A stretch of 64,000 bases of DNA from Nocardiopsis ganjiahuensis DSM 45031. GTDB taxonomy: Bacteria; Actinomycetota; Actinomycetes; Streptosporangiales; Streptosporangiaceae. The DNA lies in the NCBI RefSeq assembly GCF_000341085.1, contig NZ_ANBA01000006.1, forward strand, positions 124,001 through 188,000. The letters run 5' to 3'. The translations under genes were made by a program, and so were the position numbers. Below the pieces are notes generated by a model that saw only the letters and a program-made list of their open reading frames with translations, was not told the origin of the DNA and did no database searches. Below are positions 1 to 7,806 of this stretch, piece after piece. How positions within the stretch are numbered: position 1 is the stretch's first letter; each line of letters begins with the position of its first letter.

Positions 1-14
1 GACACGGCGAAGCG

Positions 15-60
15 GACACGACGGAGCCCGGTGGGAGGTCCCACCGGGCTCCGTCGTGTC
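15..60. terminator. Long perfect hairpin downstream of gatD
   Basis: Positions 15-36 and 39-60 are exact reverse complements (22 bp). Folded, this gives about 20 bp of stem with a 6-nt loop. It lies just past the gatD stop on the minus strand and can terminate transcription from either side. Confidence 0.8.
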
Positions 61-77
61 CGGCTCCGGGCCGGGGC

Positions 78-791
78 CTACCGCAGGGCGGCGGCCAGGC
101 GCTCGTCGTGCAGGCGCTCGCCCCAGGACGGCGGGAGCGGGTTCAGCTGGCCCACGCGCCAGCGCAGCAGCAGGTCGGCCAGCTGCGGGTTGCGCGGCAG
201 GGCCGGGCCGTGCAGGTAGGTGCCCAGGACCTGCCCCTGGTAGGCGCCCTCGGTGTGGTCGTCGTTGCCGATGCCCTTCACCGTGGTGGACAGCGCACGG
301 GCCTGCGGGCCGATCGCGGTGCGGCCCTGGTGGTTCTCGAACCCGGTGATCCGGCCGACGCCCAGGGCGGGGTCGACGTCGGCGACGATCTCGCCCACGG
401 CGCGGGTCTGGCCGCGGCCGCTGCGGATGTCGATGATGCCGATACCCGGAAGCGGGTTGGACTCGTCGTCGCCGTAGCTCTCACCGATGATCTGGTAGCC
501 CGCGCAGACCGCGAACACGCACGCGCCGCGCGCGGCGGCCCGGGCCAGGCCGCCGTCGGCGCGCAGCCGGTCGGCGGCCAGGATCTGCGGCCGGTCCTCG
601 CCGCCGCCGAGCAGGTAGATGTCACCCTGCTCGGGCACCGGGTCGCTGGAGTGGACGTGCACGAGCTCGGTGGGGATGCCGCGCAGTTCGGCGCGGCGCT
701 TGAGGATGAGGACGTTGCCCTGGTCCCCGTAGGTGCTGAGCAGGTCGGGGTAGATCCACACGATCCGCAGGGCGCTACTGGTGTTCGACAT
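78..791 (-). CDS. gatD: Lipid II isoglutaminyl synthase, glutaminase subunit GatD
   Basis: A 237-residue class I (triad) glutamine amidotransferase of the CobB/CobQ type. The nucleophile is Cys96 in VCAGYQ, and His194 in TYLHGP completes the triad. The family hydrolyses glutamine and passes ammonia to MurT, which amidates the alpha-carboxyl of the stem-peptide D-glutamate in lipid II at the cytoplasmic membrane. Start ATG at 791 follows a GGGGAG motif. It lies 13 nt after murT, so the two genes form an operon, as in other Gram-positives. Length and motifs match the family well; function is by homology. Confidence 0.93.
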   Translation of the reverse strand: MSNTSSALRIVWIYPDLLSTYGDQGNVLILKRRAELRGIPTELVHVHSSDPVPEQGDIYLLGGGEDRPQILAADRLRADGGLARAAARGACVFAVCAGYQIIGESYGDDESNPLPGIGIIDIRSGRGQTRAVGEIVADVDPALGVGRITGFENHQGRTAIGPQARALSTTVKGIGNDDHTEGAYQGQVLGTYLHGPALPRNPQLADLLLRWRVGQLNPLPPSWGERLHDERLAAALR

Positions 792-804
792 GGGTGTGTC
801 TCCC

Positions 805-2064
805 CTACTGGACGCGGCCGTACGCCGTGCGGATCTGCTGGAAGGCTGTGTAGTTGGCGATGACGTCGACCTTGGTGATGTCGGGGTGGTCGGCCTTGAG
901 CCGGCCCAGCACCTCGTCCACGCGGTCGGCGGTCTCGAAGGGCACCCCGTCGGTCTCCAGGCGCAGCGCGAGGTCCGTGCGGCGCTCGCCCATGACGAAC
1001 ACCCTCCGGTCGCGCAGGACCGTGTAGTCCACGTCCCAGAGCCAGGAGGTGTCCTTGCCGTCGGGGATCTGGGCGTTGACCGCGAGGATCACGGGGACGC
1101 GGGGCGGGTCCAGGACCGCGAAGGACTCCAGCCACCCGGCCGGGTTCTTCGCGAGCAGCAGTCGGACCTCGACGCCCATGGTGACCACCGAGGTGTAGCG
1201 CCCGGCCACCGAGGTGACCTCGCGCAGCCGCTCGAGAGTGCGCTCGGGGTGGATGCCGTACCCGGCCGCGGTGGCGGCGGCGATCGCGGCGTTGGCGCGG
1301 TTCGCGTCACCGGGGAGGTTCATCCGGAGCTTGAGCTGCTGGCCGTCGGGGGCGACCAGGGTGTCGGTGGCGTTGTCCACCGCCCATGTGGCCCGGGGCC
1401 GGGCCAGACCGCACTCGGGGCACTCCCAGTACGGGTCGGTCTCGCGCTTGAGGTGGCCGCCGCACTCGGGGCAGCACCAGGAGTCCTCCTTCCAGCGCTG
1501 GCCGGCCGACACCCAGGTGGCGTTCGGGGCGCCCAGCCCCGCCCAGGCCACGAGCGGGTCGTCGGCGTTGGCGATGACGTGGGCGTTGCTCTGCGAGAGG
1601 GCGGTGCGCCACTTCTTCGCGAGCAGGTTGATCTCCGAGGCGCGGTCCATCTGGTCGCGGCTCAGGTTCATCAGGACCACGAAGCTGGGGTTGGTGGCCA
1701 GGAGGACCTGCGGGAGGTACTTCTCGTCCACCTCCAGCACACCGTTGACCGCCGACTTGTTGTCGGACAGCGCCGTGATGTGCCCGGTGGGCATGTTCGC
1801 GCCGTACTCGTTGGTGGCCACGTCACCGAACTCGCGCAGGGCCTGCGCGATGAGCCGGGTCGTGGTCGTCTTGCCGTTGGTGGCGCTGACCAGGGCCAGT
1901 CGTCGCCCCTGGGCGAGCTTGGCGAGCAGGTCGGGTTCGACCTTGAGGGCGACGCGCCCACCGATGACGGAGCCGTCTCCGCGTCCGGTGGCCCTGGACA
2001 GGCTGGCTGCGCTCCTGCCCAGTACCGAGGCCAGTTGGGCGCGCAAGGGAAGCTCGCTCATCAT
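805..2064 (-). CDS. murT: Lipid II isoglutaminyl synthase, Mur-ligase subunit MurT
   Basis: A 419-residue Mur-ligase-like ATPase. The P-loop GKTTTTR lies at residues 64-70, and a four-cysteine zinc ribbon (Cys198/201/215/218) interrupts the central domain, a hallmark of MurT. The C-terminal DUF1727 domain follows. It activates the D-Glu carboxyl of lipid II with ATP so that GatD-derived ammonia can amidate it, which helps cross-linking. Two tandem ATGs at 2064 and 2061 follow GTGGAGAA. Cotranscribed with gatD. Confidence 0.93.
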   Translation of the reverse strand: MMSELPLRAQLASVLGRSAASLSRATGRGDGSVIGGRVALKVEPDLLAKLAQGRRLALVSATNGKTTTTRLIAQALREFGDVATNEYGANMPTGHITALSDNKSAVNGVLEVDEKYLPQVLLATNPSFVVLMNLSRDQMDRASEINLLAKKWRTALSQSNAHVIANADDPLVAWAGLGAPNATWVSAGQRWKEDSWCCPECGGHLKRETDPYWECPECGLARPRATWAVDNATDTLVAPDGQQLKLRMNLPGDANRANAAIAAATAAGYGIHPERTLERLREVTSVAGRYTSVVTMGVEVRLLLAKNPAGWLESFAVLDPPRVPVILAVNAQIPDGKDTSWLWDVDYTVLRDRRVFVMGERRTDLALRLETDGVPFETADRVDEVLGRLKADHPDITKVDVIANYTAFQQIRTAYGRVQ

Positions 2065-2147
2065 TTCTCCACGATCGCTAGATCACCCGCACGAACGCGC
2101 TTCGGCGGCGGGCGATGTGTCGGGCCAAGCCTATTGTCCACCGGCCT

Positions 2148-4355
2148 TCAGACCCGCCAGTCCAAACGCTCGGGCGGTGGTCCGAGGTTGGGCGGAACCT
2201 GCTCCGGATCGAGCCGGTCCGCGGCTCCGACCGTCTCGGGGACGCCGCTGCCGTCGGTCTTTTCGGAGACCTCCGGCGTGTCGGCCCGCACGGTGCTGTC
2301 CGGCGGCACGATCCGGGGTCTGCCGGTCTCGGGGGCCCGCTCGGAGCTCCCCCTGCGGTCGGTTCCCCCGGTGGTGCCGTCGGTGGCACCACTGTGCCCA
2401 ACGTCCCCGCCCGCACCGGTGTTCCGGGAGTCCTCCACCGTGGCCAGAGTGGCTGTGGACAGGGTGAGGATACCCGGGTTGGTGTCCGTGAGGACGGGAC
2501 CGTGCGGGGTCAGTACCAGCGCCGCCGTGGACGGTAGCCCACGCAGCGACTCGGCGTCCAGACCGGTCGTGCGCACACTCGCCCCCTCCTCCGCGTCGGC
2601 CCGGACAGGAGTGTCGATCTCGGCGGCCTGGGCGGTGGCCCGCCCCCACGCCGTGGCGGATCTCACATGGCGGACCAGGTCGAGCGGGGCGATCGCGGCG
2701 GCGGCGTTGCGGATCAACGCGCCGGACTCGGTGTGCGGGGAGGGGAAGAAGAGTTCGTCGTCGACGTCCTGCCCGGCGCCGGCGCCGTCCGGTTCGCTCA
2801 CCGTGCCGCCCACCGCTTCGCCGATCACCTCGGTGAGCCGGTGCAGTTCCAGGCGCTGAGGGCCCTCGCCATCGGCCCGGAGCGCCTCGGCGACCACTCG
2901 GGCGACCTCCTCCGCGCCGCCGCGCTGACCCATCACGACCGGCAGGCAGTCGGGCTCGGAGAAGCGCTGCAGGGCGGCGGGAGCGGCGGTGCGGAACATG
3001 AGGACCACCTCGACCCCGCCGTCCGCCGCGGCGGTGAGGACCTGGTCCACCTCCTCGGCGGGGAGGGTCTCGGCACCGCAGACGACCACGCTGCGGGTCC
3101 GGTCGGGCCGTGCCCGGGGCGGTCGGCCGCCCGCGGAGGCGGGTTCGGGGGCGCGGGTCTCCAGCAGTTCGCTGAGCGCGGCCACGGCGTAGGTCCCGTA
3201 GACGCGGGCCGCGGTCTCCCCCGAGGCCCGGTCCGTGGAGATGATCTTGACCTGCGCGTAGGCGCCGTCGTCGGCCCGGGTTCCGACCGCCTCGAAGGGG
3301 CTGAGCCGGTTCTCCAGGGCCCAGGCGCGTTCGCGTACCCCGGGGTCGTCGGCGCAGCGCTTCCGAACGCGTGCGCGCTCCTCCTCGGTGAGCAGGGCCA
3401 GGGCCGGGTCGTCCTCGGCGGCGTCCCCCTCCGGGGTCACCAGGGCGCGCAGGCCCCCGATGAGCCGGGCGATGCCGACGTCGGGGCCGAGCACCTCCAG
3501 CAGCCGCAGCAGGAGCGTTTCGTCGGCGTCCACCCCTTCCAGCTGCCCGGTGGCAGCGGCCACCGCGGAGAGGATGCGGGCGCGCTGTCCGGCGTCCAGG
3601 TTGGTGCCCAGGGTCATGCGGGGCAGATCGGCGGGGAGCACCCACTGACGGGGTTCCACGGCGCAGCGCCGGGCCAGGCGGACGAGTTCACGGGCGACGG
3701 CGTGGCCGGTGAGGTCGACGACGGTGAGGTCCCCGCCCTCACGGAGCCGGGAGACGCCGATGGTGGTGAGCAGCGCCGACCAGCCGGCGTCGCTGCCGCC
3801 GACCACGAGCACCGCCGAGGTCCCCGGCGGCACGGTCATGCCGTACCAGCGCGGCTGGGCCTCGTAGGCACGGGCCGCGGACTGCCACTCGGTGTACCGG
3901 CGTGCGTGTTCCTGCTGCTGTTCGTGGAGGGCCCGCTCCCGTTCGGCCCGTTCCTCGGCCAGTCTCTCCTCGGCGCGTGCGAGCCGGGCGGCCATGACCT
4001 GTCTGCTCTGCACCAGCGCGAAGACGACCGGTGCGGCGATCGCCGTGCAGGCGAACACCCCGCCCAGGGCCAGGCTGCCCGGGAGGATCCGCAGGGTCCA
4101 CAGCAGGGGGCAGAGCAGAGCGAACAGCACGAGCCCGACCAGGGCGAAGTGGAGCGGTCGGTTGGTCCGCTTCTCGCTGTCGAGCTGCCCGGCGATCCAC
4201 TCCTCACTGAGGGTCTCCGCGTCGGCCGGCGCGGGGCGGCGGGGAGCGGGGCCCGGCGGCGGCAGCACGACCTTGTGCCGCCATCCGATGTAGGTGCGTC
4301 CCGGTCCGCTTCGGGGCCTGCTGGCCGCGGTCATCGACGACCGTGGGGTGGGCAC
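2148..4355 (-). CDS. Membrane/coiled-coil protein with an ATPase-like core, unknown function
   Basis: About 735 residues. After a basic proline-rich N-terminus come two adjacent hydrophobic segments (around HFALVGLVLFALLCPLLW and the following LALGGVFAC stretch), a charged coiled coil rich in RAEERLAEERAERE, then a large alpha/beta domain. That domain starts with GTSAVLVVGGSDAGWSALL, placed where a P-loop would be but lacking the GK[ST] signature. The C-terminal ~150 residues are Pro/Thr/Gly-rich and probably disordered. I chose GTG at 4355 because AGGAGG lies 11 nt upstream; ATG 4334 is the alternative. It superficially resembles FtsK/HerA-like or secretion ATPases, but no family can be claimed. 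Confidence 0.75.
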   Translation of the reverse strand: MPTPRSSMTAASRPRSGPGRTYIGWRHKVVLPPPGPAPRRPAPADAETLSEEWIAGQLDSEKRTNRPLHFALVGLVLFALLCPLLWTLRILPGSLALGGVFACTAIAAPVVFALVQSRQVMAARLARAEERLAEERAERERALHEQQQEHARRYTEWQSAARAYEAQPRWYGMTVPPGTSAVLVVGGSDAGWSALLTTIGVSRLREGGDLTVVDLTGHAVARELVRLARRCAVEPRQWVLPADLPRMTLGTNLDAGQRARILSAVAAATGQLEGVDADETLLLRLLEVLGPDVGIARLIGGLRALVTPEGDAAEDDPALALLTEEERARVRKRCADDPGVRERAWALENRLSPFEAVGTRADDGAYAQVKIISTDRASGETAARVYGTYAVAALSELLETRAPEPASAGGRPPRARPDRTRSVVVCGAETLPAEEVDQVLTAAADGGVEVVLMFRTAAPAALQRFSEPDCLPVVMGQRGGAEEVARVVAEALRADGEGPQRLELHRLTEVIGEAVGGTVSEPDGAGAGQDVDDELFFPSPHTESGALIRNAAAAIAPLDLVRHVRSATAWGRATAQAAEIDTPVRADAEEGASVRTTGLDAESLRGLPSTAALVLTPHGPVLTDTNPGILTLSTATLATVEDSRNTGAGGDVGHSGATDGTTGGTDRRGSSERAPETGRPRIVPPDSTVRADTPEVSEKTDGSGVPETVGAADRLDPEQVPPNLGPPPERLDWRV

Positions 4356-4751
4356 CGTCCGTACACCTCCTGACCGGCGGGAGAGAGGAACCGCCGGGGA
4401 ATCCTTCACGCTGGGCTCCGGCCACGGGGACGGAGGCGGGGGCTGGGGGGTGCCAGCGCCCGGCGTGCTTGCCACAGGCCGACCGCGCCCGGCGGGCCGG
4501 ACAGAGGGACGTCCGGCCGCTCCGGACGGCGTGGCCTTGACCTTCAGTGAATCAGGGCGGCCCCCCGCTTTCCAGCCCCACTCTCCCACCTGTGGAAAAC
4601 CCGCCCCCACCTCGCACCCTGAGCCCTGTCCGGTGCGTCCGATGTTTGTCCGTCACCGACCGGGCATGGGGACAAGGGACCGAGGAAGCGCCGAACCCGC
4701 CGCCCCAGGGAGTGAACCCCCGTCTCGGAACCGATCCTGACCTACGCGTCC
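4356..4751. other. 396-nt divergent intergenic region
   Basis: Separates the minus-strand membrane protein gene from the plus-strand ENPW cluster, so it should carry promoters in both directions. I see no convincing small gene, strong palindrome or canonical -35/-10 pair. Confidence 0.5.
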
Positions 4752-5261
4752 ATGGGAGCCGCGGCTCTGCTCCTGGCCGCCGCTCTGACCTGTCTGGCCC
4801 TGGGCGCGCGGTGGAACCGCCTGCACGGCCGTCCGAACTGGAAACAGCGGGAGCTGGCCGCCCAGGCTCCGACGAGCGCGGAGCAGCGGCGGGTCCGGCC
4901 GTACCTGCGCTCCGGCGAGACCGCCCCTGATCCCGAACTGGCCCGCCTGACGGTGGCCACCGCGCGGGAGCGCCTCCGGGTCTGGGAGAACCCGTGGCAG
5001 CAGTACGGGTACTTCCTGTTCATCGCGGCGATGCTGTTCAACCTTGCCAGCATGACCGTGACCGGAAACGCCTCCGCGGGTGTCCTCTACGTGTTCCTGC
5101 CCGTGCTCGCGGCACTGGCCGCCTACTACCCCCTGAAGCGGCGCCGTGCCGTACCCCGCGCCCGCCGGGCGATCGAGGCCAACGAGGAGCCCGCCGCCCG
5201 GGCCCCGGCCCCGTCCGACGACGGCACGGACGGCTGGGAGCCCCTCCTCAAGCCCTACTGA
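4752..5261 (+). CDS. ENPW-family small membrane protein 1
   Basis: 169 residues, no family recognised. The layout is an N-terminal membrane helix (residues 2-18), a cytosolic stretch with RPYLRSGETAPDPELARL, the motif WENPW, two membrane helices, then a basic RARRAIEANEEPAAR tail. The same layout recurs in the next four genes. The LR-G-TAPDPELA block is nearly the same as in the fifth gene (6778-7419). It opens a plus-strand cluster with tight spacing (29 nt to the next start). The two-helix hairpin with a basic tail suggests a small integral membrane protein; role unknown. Confidence 0.75.
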   Translation: MGAAALLLAAALTCLALGARWNRLHGRPNWKQRELAAQAPTSAEQRRVRPYLRSGETAPDPELARLTVATARERLRVWENPWQQYGYFLFIAAMLFNLASMTVTGNASAGVLYVFLPVLAALAAYYPLKRRRAVPRARRAIEANEEPAARAPAPSDDGTDGWEPLLKPY

Positions 5262-5290
5262 CCACCGACACCGCTGGGAGGTGAGCGCGT

Positions 5291-5572
5291 ATGACACTCC
5301 ACCAGTTCGAAAACCCCTGGCACAGGGCGGTGAATCCGCTGATGCTGCTCTACCAGGGTCTGGTGTTCGGCGGTCTCGCGTCGAACAGCGAAGCGGGTCC
5401 GATACGGATCGGATTCACCTTCCTCGCCCTGGGGCTCGCCGTCTCGGCCGCGTACCAACCGTTCCACCGGACCCGCTACCTGAACCGCGCCCGGAGGTCC
5501 CTTGAGTTGAATCGGGAGCCGGCCGCCGAGTTCGCCAGGGCACTCACCCCGGAGGGGAGCGTGCGGGAATGA
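5291..5572 (+). CDS. ENPW-family small membrane protein 2 (short form)
   Basis: 93 residues. It corresponds only to the C-terminal half of its neighbours: it begins at FENPW, continues through two hydrophobic segments and ends with RARRSLELNREPAAEFA. A GGGAGGTG ribosome-binding site precedes ATG 5291. Its stop overlaps the next start in an ATGA (5569-5572), so translation is probably coupled. Either a natural short member or a truncated duplicate. Confidence 0.7.
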   Translation: MTLHQFENPWHRAVNPLMLLYQGLVFGGLASNSEAGPIRIGFTFLALGLAVSAAYQPFHRTRYLNRARRSLELNREPAAEFARALTPEGSVRE

Positions 5573-6108
5573 GTCCGATGGCCGAGACGGTCCTGGACGT
5601 GCTGATGGTGCTCTCGGTGACAGGTGTGCTCGTGTGCACGGTGGCCGGCGTGCTCTGGAAGCGGCGCCACGGGTTCGCGCCGTTCCACATGGGAGGTGCC
5701 GCACGCGGTTTCGGACACCGTCAGCACCTCGACGAGCACCGGCGTGAGGGAAGCGGTCCGAGCCTCGCCGAACGCCACCGGCGGGCCGAGCGCATCCTCC
5801 GGCGGGGAGAGCGTGCGGAAAGCCCCGGGCTCGCTCTACTGGTCTGCTGCTGGGCCGCCCAGAGCTATGAGAACTGGGAGAACCCGTGGACGGCCTGGAA
5901 CCTGGTGTTCCTGGCACCGCTGTTCGCCGGGTTCCTCGCTCTGACCGAGCGCCTCGACCCAGTTCCCGCACTGTCCACGGCCGTGGTGCTCCTCGTGGTG
6001 GCCTTGGCCGTGCCGGTCTACCGGGTCCACGTGCTGCGGCGGAGCGCCTGGGCGATCGAGCTCAACCGGGACCTGGCCGAGGGTGCGGAGCCCACACCCC
6101 CGACATAA
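5569..6108 (+). CDS. ENPW-family small membrane protein 3
   Basis: 179 residues with an N-terminal helix (VLMVLSVTGVLVCTVAGVLW), a KRRHGFAPF segment, LRRGERAESPGLALL, then WENPW followed by two membrane helices and the tail RRSAWAIELNRDLAEGAE. The next gene is its close paralogue (tandem duplication, offset 670 bp). Starts by ATGA overlap with the preceding gene. Function unknown. Confidence 0.75.
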   Translation: MSPMAETVLDVLMVLSVTGVLVCTVAGVLWKRRHGFAPFHMGGAARGFGHRQHLDEHRREGSGPSLAERHRRAERILRRGERAESPGLALLVCCWAAQSYENWENPWTAWNLVFLAPLFAGFLALTERLDPVPALSTAVVLLVVALAVPVYRVHVLRRSAWAIELNRDLAEGAEPTPPT

Positions 6109-6229
6109 TGGGCGCTGTGCCGACCGGGGCTCCCCGGGCGGTACCGCCCGGGCTCCCCTCCCCCACCCCCCGTTCGCCGCCCCGCCCGGGGTCGACGGGG
6201 CCGCGGGCCGCGCAGGAGGAGATTCCGGA
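6103..6229 (+). repeat. Intergenic copy of the duplicated block, with palindrome
   Basis: Follows gene 3 and contains a perfect 20-bp palindrome at 6133-6152 centred on GGTACC, then a C-rich tract. The same sequence recurs after gene 4, from about 6771 to 6862, where it is read as the N-terminus of gene 5. The palindrome may act as an RNA hairpin. Confidence 0.6.
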
Positions 6230-6778
6230 ATGAACTGGATAACCGAGCAGGCTGAAGTGGCCCTGGGCCTGCTGATGACCGTCACAGTGACGGGGGTGCT
6301 CGTGTGCGCGGTGGCGGGCGTGCTCTGGAACCGGCGCCACGGGTTCGCGCCGCTGCGGGTGCCGGGTCCCGCCCGCGGTTCGGCTGCCCACTCGCGCCCC
6401 GAGGAGCAGCGACGGGAGGATGTCGGCCCGGACCCCGCCGGACGCCATCAGAGGGCCGCGCGCCTCCTTCGTCGGGGAGAGCGTGCGGAGAACCCCGAGA
6501 CCGCGCTGCTGGTGTGTCACTGGGCCACGAAGAACTACTACAACTGGCAGAGCCCGTGGGCGGCCTGGACCGTGGTGTTCCTCGCCCCGTCGGCTGCGGG
6601 GACTTTCGCCCTGACCGACGTGCTCACCCCTGAGGCCGCGCTCGTCGCGGCCTCCCTGCTCCTCGTGGTGGCCTTGGCCGTGCCGGTCTACCGGGTCCAC
6701 GTGCTGCGGCGGAGCGCCTGGGCGATCGAGCTCAACCGGGACCTGGTCGAGGGTGCGGAGCCGACACAGCCGACATAA
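6230..6778 (+). CDS. ENPW-family small membrane protein 4
   Basis: 182 residues. ATG 6230 was chosen because CAGGAGGAG lies upstream; the longer in-frame extension would run through the duplicated intergenic block. Layout as in protein 3: membrane helix with VLVCAVAGVLWNRRHGFAPL, LRRGERAENPETALLVCHWA, a diverged motif WQSPW in place of WENPW, two membrane helices, and a tail almost identical to protein 3. The 3' third is nearly identical in DNA to gene 3, showing recent duplication or gene conversion. Confidence 0.75.
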   Translation: MNWITEQAEVALGLLMTVTVTGVLVCAVAGVLWNRRHGFAPLRVPGPARGSAAHSRPEEQRREDVGPDPAGRHQRAARLLRRGERAENPETALLVCHWATKNYYNWQSPWAAWTVVFLAPSAAGTFALTDVLTPEAALVAASLLLVVALAVPVYRVHVLRRSAWAIELNRDLVEGAEPTQPT

Positions 6779-7419
6779 TGGGCGTCGTACCGCTCCGGGG
6801 CCTCCCGGGGCGGTACCGCCCGGGCTCCCCTCCCCCACCCCCCGTTCGCCGCCCCGCCCGGGACCCGAGGGGGCGTGAACCACCGGACACCGAGGAGTCC
6901 CCCATCTCCGGCCCCGCGCTCGCGCTGCTCCTGTTCTCCTTCGTGCTCCAGTTCGCCGCCGTCGTCTGCATGGTGCTGGGCTTCCTCTGGAACCGGCGCA
7001 GGAAACGCCTCGTCCGGAGCGAGCGCGCCCTCGCTCTCGACGCACCGGTCGGCGCGGAGCAGAGCCGGGTCAGCCTCTACCTGCGCCACGGCGCGACCGC
7101 GCCCGACCCCGAGCTGGCTCACCTGACCGTCCGGGTCGCCGAGCTCAAGCGCCGTCGGCTCGAGAACCCCTGGCCCCACGCCGGCGCCTGCCTGTTCCTG
7201 CTCGGTTCGTCCCTCGCCGTGATCGTCAGGTCGGTCGACGGCGGATTCGTCGGCCTGCTGTGCTTCGGGATCGCCGGATCGGCTCTCGCCGTCTGCGCAC
7301 CCCTCCTGCGCCGGCTGATGCTGGCCCGCGCGGATCTGGCTCTGGCGGCCAACCGGGAGCTGGCCGAGCGGTACGAGGTCCCGGAGGAGGGTCCTCCGCC
7401 GCCGCCCCGGGAGCGCTGA
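6778..7419 (+). CDS. ENPW-family small membrane protein 5
   Basis: Up to 213 residues. The recognisable protein starts near SGPALALLLFSFVLQF (membrane helix), then NRRRKRL, LYLRHGATAPDPELAHL, LENPW, two hydrophobic segments and RADLALAANRELAERYE. The start is unclear. ATG 6778 overlaps the previous stop but has no ribosome-binding site and adds about 42 residues of C-rich repeat-derived sequence. A GAGGAG motif sits 6 nt before an in-frame ATC at 6904, exactly where the family homology begins. A hairpin follows the stop. Confidence 0.65.
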   Translation: MGVVPLRGLPGRYRPGSPPPPPVRRPARDPRGREPPDTEESPISGPALALLLFSFVLQFAAVVCMVLGFLWNRRRKRLVRSERALALDAPVGAEQSRVSLYLRHGATAPDPELAHLTVRVAELKRRRLENPWPHAGACLFLLGSSLAVIVRSVDGGFVGLLCFGIAGSALAVCAPLLRRLMLARADLALAANRELAERYEVPEEGPPPPPRER

Positions 7420-7436
7420 GGCCCGGGAAAACAGCG

Positions 7437-7479
7437 CGGCGCCGGTGCCGGACGGATCGCTCCGTCGGCACCGGCGCCG
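7437..7479. terminator. Bidirectional terminator hairpin
   Basis: CGGCGCCGGTGCCG-ACGGA pairs with TCCGTCGGCACCGGCGCCG across a TCGC loop, with one bulged base. It sits between the convergent ENPW cluster and sseC. Confidence 0.75.
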
Positions 7480-7500
7480 TGTGCGCCGATGGCCCGTTCC

Positions 7501-7806
7501 CTAGGCCTGGACCTGGACGTCGATGACCTTGCCGACCTCGGCCGTCACCGGGTACTCGCCGGTGAAGCCCTTGGAGGCCAGCACCCGCACCTTCCAGTCG
7601 CCGTCGGCGGCGAAGAAGCGGAAGGTGCCCTCGTCACCGGTGGCGACCTCGCCGACGAAGTCGCCGGACTCGTTCAGCAGCCGGGCGTAGGCGCCGCGCA
7701 GGGGCTGACCGTCACGGGTCACCGTGCCCTGGATGACCGCCTGGTTGCCCGCGTCGACGTCGGCCAGGGCCACGCCGCCCTCGGGTGCTCCGCAGCTGTC
7801 GCTCAC
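7501..7806 (-). CDS. sseC: DUF1416 / SseC-type sulfur metabolism protein
   Basis: 101 residues with the DUF1416 pattern GNQAVIQGTVTRDGQPL then YARLL, GDEGTFRFFA and WKVRVLA: a predicted beta-sandwich (carboxypeptidase-regulatory-like). The family is known next to thiosulfate sulfurtransferase genes in actinobacteria (SseC in mycobacteria); biochemical role undefined. GTG 7806 overlaps the cysA stop as GTGA, so translation is coupled. The few residues coded upstream in frame are cysA sequence read out of frame. Confidence 0.85.
   Translation of the reverse strand: MSDSCGAPEGGVALADVDAGNQAVIQGTVTRDGQPLRGAYARLLNESGDFVGEVATGDEGTFRFFAADGDWKVRVLASKGFTGEYPVTAEVGKVIDVQVQA

Noticed and set aside
781..2859. 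Long plus-strand frame opposite murT and the unknown membrane protein
   Set aside because: Same reason: antisense to murT, whose Mur-ligase motifs and zinc ribbon are clear.
4294..4740. Plus-strand frame upstream of the ENPW cluster
   Set aside because: It begins inside the neighbouring gene, has no start signal, and lacks the membrane pattern of the real cluster members.
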